This document shows positions 1 to 11,900 of a DNA stretch of 64,000 bases, piece after piece. The notes under the pieces are model-generated. The model was not told the DNA's origin. It worked only from the letters and a program-made list of their open reading frames with translations, and searched no databases. A program made the position numbers and the translations under genes. Origin of the DNA: Spirometra erinaceieuropaei (taxonomy: Eukaryota > Platyhelminthes > Cestoda > Diphyllobothriidea > Diphyllobothriidae); the NCBI GenBank assembly GCA_902702965.1, contig CACRXP010000017.1, positions 1,610,417-1,674,416 on the forward strand, given 5' to 3'. Each line of letters starts with the position of its first letter. The first letter of the stretch is position 1.

Positions 1-1004
1 GCCTACGCGCCAGCGAAGATCGTACTTTCGGTCTATGTGTTGAGACCACAACAAAGTTCACAAAAAACCGAACTTCGCCGTCAATTCGTCTGTAAAAGCA
101 CACAGCGGCGTTTCAAAAGTCCACTTGGGGGTCGCCATCAAGGCTCACACCCACGTCTGGACGAAGGTAAGAGCCTTTGGACTTCAGGAGGGGAGGGGTG
201 GGGACTCTTGTTAGCCTAGATAAACATGCGCACATAGAACTGCCTGACCTTGAATGACTAGGCCACCCGAGGTGTAAAGGCACCAACGAGAGGGCGTACA
301 CAAAGACCCCGGTACAGTTAAATCAATGCATAGGTCGGAGTGGGAGCTGGCGGAGTGAACGGATAACAGGAGCTTAAATGAGGGGCCAGCAAGACCGGAT
401 CGGACAGAAAGCCCAGCGCATTTACCGCGGGATCACATCTCCAGGCAAATGAAATGATATCGTCATTGACGCACACTTGGATTGTTGTGAGTGGCCGCAT
501 AGTCACAAGAAAGCAGGAGTTAAACACTGAACTGCGAATGCTTGGAGAACAGAAATTATTTGATTGCGCGCAATGGTCTTACCTAAAAACTAAACGGGGA
601 GGACCCGAAATATGACGAGAACGACTCAGCGGCAAGCCGGGGTCCATCCGTTAAACTTGACGAGGACAACCGTCGTCTGTGAGGCAACGGTGGCTAGAGC
701 GTAAGGGAGACCTGAACAGGTTCAATTTCACTATCTCGTTCCAGACTGGCTGTGTTCTAACGGAAGACGACTGTAAATGCGGCTTGAAGGCGGTGCCCGG
801 CCAGACATGCCCAACTGTCTGCGCACGCGAGGTACAGGTGCTGGTTCCTCAATCCAACTAAACCAGATTTCACTCACCCAGATCTCGTATCGGTAAGAGT
901 TGCAGTAATACAACATGCGGGTATTTCAGGCTGGCTGACGACCTGGAGGATCAAGACATCAAGTCGTGCGGTACTTCACCAACTGAGACACTGAGTTTGC
1001 GAAA

Positions 1005-1240
1005 CCGAGGGTTGGGTATCGCCGGCAGACGATAGCTAATAAGCCGGAAATGGCCATTCCAGTCCCCTTGCATTTGTCAGTAGTGCTATCCTGCCTATAT
1101 TACTAGCCTCTGTGCGGCTGCTGGCGGGACGCTGGACCGATTCCCATGGCAAAAGGGAGCGAGTTTGTCTCGCAACGCGACCGGTGAGCACCCCTCTATC
1201 ACCGGAACAACTTCCGTTGGGCAAGATCAACGACATTCAT
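1005..1240 (+). repeat. tRNA-derived SINE, degraded 3' part
   Basis: Carries the family's body: ggttgggtat..., then gctaataagccggaaatggc, then a section with tgtgcggctgctggcgg. Compared with other copies in the window it has several substitutions and lacks the tRNA-like head. Confidence 0.65.
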
Positions 1241-1929
1241 ACTGATGGCGAGGAACAGGTGCCTGCAAACATCATTGAACAGTAACAGAGGGGGCATGCA
1301 TCACCGTGCAACTAAGCCATACTGATGCACATGCCATAAGTCAAAAGCTGACGAGGGAGTTAGCAAAAATTACTCTATCGATGCTGAAAGGACTTTGGGA
1401 CTGTACTTTAAGAGTGGAGGCGCACTCAATGGAACAGAACTGACTAGTTCTCTTGCGAAACGCGTTTTACTGACAATTGAAATGCTGTGTCTTTGTGTGA
1501 TATTACCTCAGACGACAAAGTTTGCAATTACAAACAACTTGAACAGTTTAGGGAGAAAAGAAACGTGACATAGGGAACTAACACAGCCAACACTAGCAGA
1601 AGATCGCAGGCGCTCAGGCCAAAGAGGCTGGTCTTCCTGGTCAGAAAAGAGCGAATATTAACTACATCGCCCAGGTGACTGACGTGACTGCGACGGTTCA
1701 GTGCCCGAGGACTCGGCGCAAATTAGTGGAGGGGAACCGGCGATTAGACTCCATCACGTAGAGCGCGTCTTCGAGTTGTGTGAGTTTCCTACCTTGCATG
1801 GCCTACCCTAGCAAAATGTATTATTTCCTGGGAAATAAAGACGACGTCAGTTATCCGTTGCATTATCGAATACATCTGTCAATCCTAAAAATAGGCCCGC
1901 CCTAACATATATATATATAGGCAGTGTTA

Positions 1930-2032
1930 TTACCGACAAAGATAACGGAGACCGGAACGGCCACTTCTGGCTTATTAGTCGTCGTCAGCCAGCCATACCC
2001 AACCCTGAAGTGTGGAACACCTGAGCCTCGCT
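1930..2032 (-). repeat. SINE fragment, inverted relative to its neighbour
   Basis: Reverse complement of the SINE body: taccgacaaagataacgg, then tggcttattagtcgtcgtca, then cccaaccctgaagtgtgga. It meets a plus-strand copy at about 2035, forming an inverted pair with a very short spacer. Confidence 0.8.
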
Positions 2033-2034
2033 CC

Positions 2035-2245
2035 AGCGGCCCGAGTTCGAGCCTCGGGTGTTCCACGCTTCGGGGTTGGGTATGACTGGCTGACGACGGC
2101 TAATATGCCAGAAATGGCCATTCTAGTTTTCCTTGTCTTTGTCGGCAATAACATACTGCCTATATCATGCTCCGCTGTGCGGCTGCTGGTTGGGCTCAAG
2201 AGAGAGCCCGTAATACACAACGGAACGAGTTAGTTCCGTAAGAAC
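2035..2245 (+). repeat. SINE body, plus strand
   Basis: Begins within the tRNA-like B box (cgagttcgagcctcgggt), continues through ggggttgggtatgactggct and the body, and ends around the acaacggaacgagttag tail region. Partner of the inverted fragment at 1930-2032. Confidence 0.8.
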
Positions 2246-2470
2246 GATCGGTGGGCGCCTCCTTACCATTGTATATTCCCGATCGGAACCGACAGGACAA
2301 CGGGTTCGTGGCGCAGTGGTTAGAGGCGTGAACTTCTAACTAACAGGTCACGAGTTCGGGCCTCGGGTGTTCCACACTTCGGGGTCAGTAAGGTGCAACA
2401 AAACGAGTGGGTTTCGTAAAACGATCGGTGAGCGCCGTCCTCTACCACTATATATATTGTGGTCTGGGTT
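2246..2470 (+). repeat. SINE copy with tRNA-like head
   Basis: Contains the leader gaaccgacaggacaacgggt, an A-box-like segment (tggcgcagtggttagaggcg), and a B-box-like segment (cacgagttcgggcctcgggt). The head is followed by ttccacacttcggggt and a degraded tail. The A and B boxes are internal RNA polymerase III promoter elements in this class. Confidence 0.75.
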
Positions 2471-2874
2471 TGGCGGTTCCCTACTTTACATAGTCTGGTT
2501 AATGGATGTGTTCTAGCCACTGCGACCTCAGACGTGGTAAATTATGCCCGGCCAAGGCAAGCCCACCGCAGTTCGAACAAGTGTCCGGTAGGAATTGCGT
2601 CAAAGAAGGACAAATGCAGCAATATGATATCAGACACTCATCTCCTAGTCAGCAATTGCAGTAGCTATCAGACCAGCAAGGCAAAAAGAACAGGGCAAAC
2701 TGTGTGACAAGCCGGGACCTGGTCTCATCTACTACGTCTGATCTTGCCTTAAGTCGGCCTGATTGAGTTACCATCGGGGTAGAAGGCAGAAAAAATAAAA
2801 GGAAGAGATGGCTGAGTCGCAGTTCGGAGAACAGAGTGAAGACATAAGATGGATAGGGACATGGACACACTTAC

Positions 2875-2967
2875 GTCGTCTTGAGCGGACTTTACTTGTA
2901 CCAGTCCCTTGATCTCGTCCTCCAGAATCTTGATGCGAGCCAGCAATTGTTGTTGTTTATTGGATTC
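2875..2967 (-). CDS. HIP1R: HIP1R coiled-coil exon
   Basis: 31 codons, phase 0 at both ends. Acceptor cttatttgtag and donor GACGAC|gtaagt on the minus strand. The peptide contains QQQLLARIKILEDEIKGLVQ, with hydrophobic residues at heptad spacing, as expected for the central coiled coil of HIP1R. Last exon of the gene that I can place; the remainder should lie beyond the left edge. Confidence 0.6.
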
Positions 2968-5900
2968 CTACAAATAAGATTTGATAGAACCTTCTATATT
3001 TCCGAAGGGTAAGTGCATAGAGGTCTCTTAAAAAACAACATCGAAACACCATTACCACGGTGGTCTTGGCGGTTTTCTGAAATAAAGATCAAGAGGAAAC
3101 CCAACGTGCAAGAGGGAGTGGATTATGACATGCTCGGTCTGCTTACTTTAAAGACCCCTCCAGCAAAGCGGGCGACCGGTAGGCATGGTTCACCCCTTGT
3201 AAAAAATGCGACATGGCCACGAAAAGCACTTAAACCATCGTGTGAGGGGTGTTCGCCGATAAGGTTACGGGGTCGCTGAACGCCCTCCTCACGATAATGA
3301 ATATTCCAGATCGCATCCGACAGGACAACGGGCAGGTGGCTCAGTGGTGGAGCCTTGGACTGCAACGTTAAACGACGAAATAGCCCGGGTTTGAATCCCA
3401 GGTTATGCAAACCTGGGGTTGGGTATGTCCCGGTTGACGACGGTTAATAAGCCAAACCTTTTTATTCCAGACTTTAAACGTCACAGAATTTGACCATTTA
3501 GTCCAAGAAAATTCATACCCGCAAAATCCGTTCACTGCTTAGGCTCTAAAACAAGGCGCTTAGTCGCGGTAGAACACAACGAATTACCCAAACGCTTTAT
3601 AGTTCTCATTCAAGGGGCTGACAAGACTAGGGGAACAAAAAGAAACCACTATTTACGCCGGGTCGCAAAATCTCGGGTGGACATATTAAGTTTTGGCAGA
3701 GTGTCATCTATAACTTACGATATTTGCTTCTGAAAAGAAGCCCCGAAACACGAAAATATGGCAAGAAAGATTTCAAGTGCATTGGTCTCGCAGTAGGAAT
3801 ACACAGCAGAAAATAGCCCAACATTTTGTTCACAAGGACTCGCATAAAAGCTTGGTGGGGGTAGTGCATACAGACTTGGATTAAGTTCAGAGGAAATATG
3901 GGAGTTCTATTTTGAATTTGAACTCCAAGCAAGTACCATCGCAGCCGGCCGAACAATGATGATCTGTCGATTATGAAGGGGCGTCGCCGACAAATTCAAG
4001 GCGGACCTGAGTGACCATTTCTGACTTGACCACCGTCCTCAGTCAACCACGCCAAAGTCCGGGACGTAAGGACGCGAAGTCCGAGCCGGCAGTCAGTAAG
4101 CCACTGATATGGACGTCCTATCATCTTAACCGCGGGGTTCGCGGTTTGTCGACAACAACCAGGGACACCCAACGGCAAGTGGAAGCGATGTTCCCGGATA
4201 TGGCCTGACTGTTCCGCCTTGGTTTGAAGTTCAGTGTCCAGAGGTCTGGCTCGAGAGATAGGGCGTTCGCATCAACGATCAACTGATCTCAGGCCCGAAC
4301 CTTAGAACTAGGTTCGGGGTACGGACGGGTGAGCATTGCAGGCTAGGCCAAAATGACGATTCCAAACTTTATCGGTAATATGTCCTTCCATACACAAAGA
4401 CGTGCAGCCAATAGGCGTCTGGAATAACACAGGGTTAAGCCACTGATCGAGACTACAATCTAAGGCAGAAATTTTCGTTAAAAACCCCCTAATATAACGT
4501 TGCGGATGGAGTACGTGCAAATACCTACCTCATTTTGTACCCGTTCAATTTCTGATTTGAGCATTTCAATTTCCAACATGTATTCGTGCCTGAAATGAAA
4601 AAAAACGACGGGAAATTAATAGCTTCTATCAAGCAGTCGTGGGTAGCGGAACATCTCGCCTAAGGTAGCCAATGGCTTAAACAGAGATTGTCCCAGAACG
4701 TTCCGTGATAAATGAGAAGGGACAAAATAAATCAAATGAAATCCAAAGACGAGAGAAAAGGAGAGCTGCAAAAGGCTTCCCATGGGAATTCGCAAGCGTG
4801 GGGAAGATGAACAAGAAGACAGCAAATTCCAACAGAACAAAGAGCTGTGAAAATGCATCCAACTGAAAAACGACGATTTGATGCAGTGTTTCTACTACCG
4901 TAAAAGCGCAAGTCATCAAACGCGCTCCAAAGTGATCAGCAATATTTCTGTTACCACTTTTCGTAACATACCGCCCACTGCGGGTATGACCACCCTACGG
5001 GGTACTAAAAAGCGCCCAGGGAAAATTTGCGGTTCGGACAGCGCAAAAAATGAGATTGAAAGCACGCACCAAAGATCTTGGTGCAGGAGATGGCGAAGAA
5101 ATTCCCTGTGAACGCATGTGCCTCTTCCAGGAAGAGTGTGACATTTTAATCCCCAATTGACGTGGTTTAGTTAAGGAAAGGCCCTGGCTCGTCTATCCCC
5201 TGATCATAGTTGACATCAGTCGACATGGGTTCCTTAAAGATCCTACCTCGCAAACTTTATATCAGTAGTAGGGTGCTCCATCAGCATTAAAATGTCAAAA
5301 TAGGGTTTTTGACATCAGATCTGATACAGTTGCGGATAAAGCAGCTCGGTCGGAAAAACTGGGAGAGTGCTCCGAACTGTTGTTCAGCTGCTTAGCAGTT
5401 TTGGTAAGCAGGATGTTTTCGGCCCCACCTTTGCTTTGTCCTCTACGCCTCTTCGTCTCCTCTATTCCGGTGGCGTGACTGGTCGCCCTTTGTTCTACTG
5501 AATACGTCCCTAAGCACACTCCACCCCTTTCGATTTCTGCTAAGCCTCCCAACGCTAAGCATCGGTTTTAAACCCTCGAAGGCCTTCGCAGAAAGCTATC
5601 GTTACATCGCCATGGACTACCGGCTCCGAATCGAGCCCAGAGACACAAAAATTCCTATCCTGGACGTTGGCCTCCCGAAAAACACGGCACCCTTATCATA
5701 GCATGTACATTACTTGGATAGTCGTTAAAAAAGAAGACAAGGCTACCGCACCGTTCACCTCGTCGCAAAATGGGGAAGGGGAGGCGGGGGGATGATGGAG
5801 CTGGCAATTCGATTGCAGTAAACCTGCTCGGGAGCAGAGGATAGACGTGGCTCGCAAGGGCGGAGTAAGGAGGCTGTAGTTAGCTCAAATCTCGAATTAC

Positions 5901-8900
5901 GTTGCTCGCCAAAAATGTTTCCCCGAAACATAGGAGGGGAAACGCCTATGCCCAGAAATNNNNNNNNNNNNNNNNNNNNNNNNNNNNNNNNNNNNNNNNN
6001 NNNNNNNNNNNNNNNNNNNNNNNNNNNNNNNNNNNNNNNNNNNNNNNNNNNNNNNNNNNNNNNNNNNNNNNNNNNNNNNNNNNNNNNNNNNNNNNNNNNN
6101 NNNNNNNNNNNNNNNNNNNNNNNNNNNNNNNNNNNNNNNNNNNNNNNNNNNNNNNNNNNNNNNNNNNNNNNNNNNNNNNNNNNNNNNNNNNNNNNNNNNN
6201 NNNNNNNNNNNNNNNNNNNNNNNNNNNNNNNNNNNNNNNNNNNNNNNNNNNNNNNNNNNNNNNNNNNNNNNNNNNNNNNNNNNNNNNNNNNNNNNNNNNN
6301 NNNNNNNNNNNNNNNNNNNNNNNNNNNNNNNNNNNNNNNNNTTTTCTGAAATAAAGATCAAGAGGCAACCCAACGTGCAAGAGGGAGTGGATTATGACAT
6401 GCTCGGTCTGCTTACTTTAAAGATCCCTCCAGCAAAGTGGGCGACCGGTAGGCATGGTTCATCCCTTGTAAAAAAGTGCGACATGGCCACGAAAAGCCCT
6501 GAAACCATCGTGTGAGTGGTGTTCGCCGATAAGGTTGCGGGGTCGCTGAACGCCCTTCTCACAATAATGAATATTCCAGATCGCATCCGACAGGACAACG
6601 GACACGTGGCCCAGTGGTGGAGGCTTGGACTGTAACGTTAAACGACGAAATAGCCCGGGTTTGAATCCCAGGTTATGCAAACCTGGGGTTGGGTATGTCC
6701 GGGTTGACGACGGTTAATAAGCCAAACCTTTTTCTTCCAGACTTTAAACGTCACAGAATTTGACCATTTAGTCCAAGAAAATTCATACCTGCAAAATCCG
6801 GTCACTGCTTAGGGTCTAAAACAAAGCGCTTGGTCTCGGTAGAACACAAGGCATTACCCAAACGCTTTATAGTTCTCATTCAAGGGGCTGACAAGACTAG
6901 GGGAACAAAAAGAAACCACTGTTTACGCCGGGCCGCGAAATCTCGGGTGGACGTATCAAGTTTTGGCAGAGTGTCATCTATAACTTACGATATTTGCTTC
7001 TGAAAAGAAGCCCCGAAACACGAAAGTATGGCAAGAAAGATTTCAAGTGCACTGATCTCGCAGTAGGAATACACAGCAGAAAATAGCCCAACATTTTGCT
7101 CACAAGAACTCACATAAAAGCTTGGTGAGGGTAGTGCATACAGACTTGGACTGAGTTTAGTGGAAATCTGGGATTTCTATGTTGCATTTGAACTCCAAGC
7201 AAGTACCATCGCAGGCGGCCGAACAGTGATGATCTGTCGATTATTAAGGGGCGTCGCCGACAAATTCAAGGGGGACCTGAGCGACCATTTCTGACTTGAC
7301 CACCGTCCTCAGTCAACCATGTTAAAGTCCGGGACGTAAGGACGCGAAGTCCGAGCCTGCAGTCAGTAAGCCACTGATATGGACGTCCTATCATCTTAAC
7401 CGCGGGGTTCGCGGTTTGTCGACAACAACCAGGGACACCCAACGGCAAGTGGAAGCGATGTTCCCGGATATGACCTGACTGTTCCGCCTTGGTTTGAAGT
7501 TCAGTGTCCAGAGGTGTGGCTCGAGAGATAGGGCGTTCGCATCAACGATCAACTGATCTCAGGCCCGAACCTTAGAACAAGGTTCGGGGTACGGATGGGT
7601 GAGCATTGCAGGCTAGGCCAAAATGACGATTCCAAACTTTATCGGTAATATGTCCTTCCATACACAAAGACGTGCAGCCAATAGGCGTCTGGAATAACAC
7701 AGGGTTAAGCCACTGATCGAGACTACAATCTAAGGCAGAAATTTTCGTTAAAAACCCCCTAATATAACGTTGCGGATGAAGTACGTGCAAATACCTACCT
7801 CATTTTGTACCCGTTCAATTTCTGATTTGAGCATTTCAATTTCCAACATGTATTCGTGCCTGAAATGAAAAAAAAACGACGGGAAATTAATAGCTTCTAT
7901 CAAGCAGTCGTGGGTAGCGGAACATCTCGCCTAAGGTAGCCAATGGCTTAAACAGAGATTGTCCCAGAACGTTCGGTGATAAATGAGAAGGGATAAAATG
8001 AATCAAATGAAATTCAAAGACGAGAGCAAATGAGATCTGCAAAAGGCTTCCCATGGGAATTCGCAAGCGTGGGGAAGATGGACAAGAAGACAGCAAGTTC
8101 CAACAGAACAAAGAGCTGTGAAAATGCATCCAACTGAAAGACGACGATTTGATGCAGTGTTTCTACTACCGTAAAAGCGCAAGTCATCAAATGCGCTCCA
8201 AAGTGATCAGCAATATTTCTGTTACCACTTTTCGTAACATACGGCCCACTGCGGGTATGACCACCCTACGGGGTACTAAAAAGCGGCCAGGGAAAATTTG
8301 CGGTTCGGACAGCGCAAAAAATGAGGTTGAAAGCACGGAACAAAGACCTTGGTGCAGGAGATCGCGAAGAAATTCCCTGTGGACGGATGTGCCTCTTCCA
8401 GGAAGAGTGTGACATTTTAATCCCCAACCGACGTGGTTTGGTTAAGGAAAGGCCCTGGCTCGTCTATCCCCTGATCATAGTTGACATCAGTCGACATGGG
8501 TTCCTTAAAGATCCTACCTCGCTAACTTTATATCAGTAGTAGGGCGCTCCATCAGTATTAAAATGTCAAAATAGGGTTTTTGACATCAGATCTGATACAG
8601 TTGCGGATAAAGCAGCTCGGTCGGAAAAACTGGGAGAGTGCTGCGAACTGTTGTTCAGCTGCTTAGCAGTTTTGGTAAGCAGGATGTTTTCGGCCCCACC
8701 TCTGCTTTGTCCTCTACGCCTCTTCGTCTCCTCTATTCCGGTGGCGTGACTGGTCGCCCTTTGTTCTACTGAATACGTCCCCAAACACACTCCACCCCTT
8801 TCGATTTCTGCTAAGCCTCCCAACGCTAAGCATCGGTTTTAAACCCTCGAAGGCCTTCGCAGAAAGCTATCGCTACATCGCCATGGGCTACCGGCTCAGA

Positions 8901-11900
8901 ATCGAGCCCAGAGACACAAAAATTCCTATCCTGGACGTTGGCCTCCCGGAAAACATGGCACCCTTATCATTGCATGTACATTACCTGGATAGTCGTTAAA
9001 AAAGGAGACAAAGCTACCATACCGTTCACCTCGTCGCAAAATGGGGAAGGGGTGGCGGGCGGACGATGGAGCTGGCAAGTCGATTGCAGTAAACCCGCTC
9101 GGGAGCAGAGGATAGACGTGGCTCGCAAGAGCGGATTCAGGAGGCTGTAGTTAGCTCAAATCTCGAATTACGTTGCTCGCCAAAAATGTTTCCCCGAAAC
9201 ATAGGAGGGGAAACGCCTATACCCAGAAATGTTTATTCCCCCAAAAACCAACGTGGAAAAGCCAAACCAGTGGCTACTCAGTTGGCAGCCTTTCAAACCT
9301 GACCGCTGCAACGAGCACGGGTCGCAGACGCAGGCGCGGACGGGCCGTCTCGGTTTGCCAGCCACTGCACTAGCGCCCACTTCCTGTCGTCTCAGCTTTT
9401 TCCTGTCATTGGAGCAAGGTTTTTGAGGGTAGGAGAGAGAGTACGTAGATACTAAGATTGTCATGAAAGACACATAAAGAATATGCCATTGGATTCTAGC
9501 CTCAAGTTCGGAGGAAGACCGAAGTATTCCGTCAGTTGGCAGCCTTTCAAACCACGCCACTTAGCGTGTAGTTTACAAGCTTGTCTGTTTTAGTATGGTG
9601 GGTGGCATCTTCGCCAGACCCCTATTAAATCGACCCCCCTCTCACTTCTACTCCCACGCCTTTCAATTACGGTCCAATGACGAGACCGAATTGGATCGAC
9701 TGAAGATGAGTTAGGATGCAGTGGCTTGAGACATTTTCCCCCACCCCTCTCATATGTGCCACACAATCACTGGTCAAGACGACGCCCACGAAGGAAAGGT
9801 CAACAGGCGGCGGGTGGATGATGAAGTCCTCTCAGGCGTCTCACGCATCCAGCCGATGCAAATGCAAGAACCTTAGGCATCGAAGGCCCTTTCTTCTAAG
9901 CTAAAATAGATTTAATATAGACTCAACATCTAAAATGATTCGACCTACGCTTGACAAACGTTTGCGCAATCCATTGTGGTATGCTCTTCGTCACCCCAAC
10001 CCTCACTGACTGCGACCCTCGACCTCGCTAATGGCCAAGGAACCTACCTGACCCTGAGTAGATAACAACTTCGTGCGTTTGTTAACAAACTGACAGCGCA
10101 GGTAGTAGTTAAAAGCCGAGGCCGATATTCTTCCGCTGCACGACACGACTGCAAAGGGTTGGGCTGCTGGCAATTTCGGCGGTAATCCCACTGAAGCTGT
10201 TGGATTTCAGCTCAAATGTTCATATCGACTTTCGTACTGAGCCTATAAAATCTCATTTGGACTGATACTAACTCCAAACTAGAGCATTAATTTTTGAGAT
10301 CAAAAAACTGAAGTGATAGATTGTCTTGGAACATTTTATCGCGTATATTTAATGGCCCGATAGAGAATCACCGAAAACGATCGGTCGACAACCCAATTTC
10401 CCATAATCGGTAAATACCTCTTTTTCTTAGATTTGGGGAAAACGATGTTTTACCCAGTGAGCCTACTAAAAGTTGAATACATAGACAGTGAGTTTTTGTA
10501 CCAGCTTTTGAGAATCGTAGTCAGTATTCTGAGCATTCCATGTTGGCGTGACCACATCAGGTCACTCGCTGCGTGAAAGTTGGTACATAAAATTTCCTAT
10601 GAAGCAAACTGCTTTAGTTCGCATAATCAAGCCCAACCCATGGACAGGTTTTTGTGGCAAAATGAGGCGTCCTTCTCTAATGAAATTTTTCCTAAGGCCA
10701 AACTCGCAAGGTGAAATTAATATTTACTTGTGTTGAGAAGCCTTAGGACATCTCAATCACCATCGGCAATAATTGCGCGAAATATGGAAAGTGCATGGAA
10801 GTAGTGAAGTTGATGAGACCAAAGAATGACAACACTATGTGACGCTGATGATAATGATAGGGGCAAATAAACTTGCACGATAGGCAAAAGTTCAATTGGT
10901 TTACATTTTATGAAAGCAGGCTAAACCAGCTCCACGGCAATTTCAGGCGCTAAAATGCTGACCAAATTGTAAGTGCTGATGATGCCCGTGAATGCACTTC
11001 ACGAAACAGTTCAACAGGGTCAACAGTTGGGCCCGAGTTTACTTAACGGTGTTGCCTGTTGGCGTCATTTAGATTCGGCATACACGTTTACGTAAAAACA
11101 AGCAACCCAATCTATACATAGCAGCAGTATGCATGACTAAGGCGTCCGTAGCCACTTTGAGAGCGGTGATAACCCCCCAAAATGAGATCTGCTTACAGGT
11201 GATACTCAGCTAAATTCTCCATACTTCACCGTTTTTGTTTGACTGTTGCGTGTAAACCGCCAATCACCACATCCAATATAGACTCATATCGGCCAGACTT
11301 GGACTTGCCGCTGATGTGGGAGAGCAGTCTACTGACAGCTCATTGGGTTCCCTCATTCTACCGTTGCCAAGAGCGGGGAGTAACATCGACCCTGCTTGGC
11401 CAGCTAAGTCGGCTCCACTCAGGACCAAGGATCCGGCCGTGATGGCTCCATAACGTGGGCTTTATGGTAATTTCATTTATGTGAGATCCATGACCCCTCA
11501 CTGAAGGCACCTTTGTGTGAAATTCGGGACAAGCACGTGGGTGGTATACGCAGACCTAACTGGAGTCCCGCCGGCCATTGCGTCTGCGTCCATCTCCAGC
11601 CATACTGACTCCGTATCGCCACGGGAACACGATAGGCGGGCGAAGAAGAGTGTGCGGGAAGGGGTGAGCACATACAGCGCGTGCTTGTTTCACTATAATC
11701 AAACTAACCTGCAAGTCGCCACTGCATACTCTTCAGGACGGTGGTGGTCTTTATCGATTGCCACGGATGGACGAACCATTACGCTTGAATAAGCATGAAG
11801 AGAACGCCGGAATCCAAAACCAGTAATTTAGGGTGGCACGCCCTTTACACTACCGATAACTACGCAGTTTTCGCAGATGAGCAATAAAGAATTGTTGATG

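Larger units (their letters stand above)
3073..5959. repeat. 2.9 kb duplicated segment, left copy
   Basis: This stretch recurs at 6342-9230 in direct orientation with a few percent mismatch; differences are denser at its left end and sparse further in. It includes a SINE, a 61-nt HIP1R exon and intron sequence. Its right end stops exactly at the first N of the gap. Confidence 0.95.
6342..9230. repeat. 2.9 kb duplicated segment, right copy
   Basis: Direct repeat of 3073-5959. It begins at the first base after the N gap and ends at cccagaaat (9230), after which sequence continues uniquely. The two copies are therefore what one would see if two contigs with overlapping ends had been placed side by side without merging. 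Confidence 0.95.

Noticed and set aside
5897..6380. Open frames of about 150 codons on both strands
   Set aside because: They run across the N gap; the open reading is an artefact of undefined bases.
10003..10191. Minus-strand open frame ending at CAGGGTCAG|gtaggt
   Set aside because: The donor looks good, but no frame gives coiled-coil or family-like sequence and the acceptor is weak.
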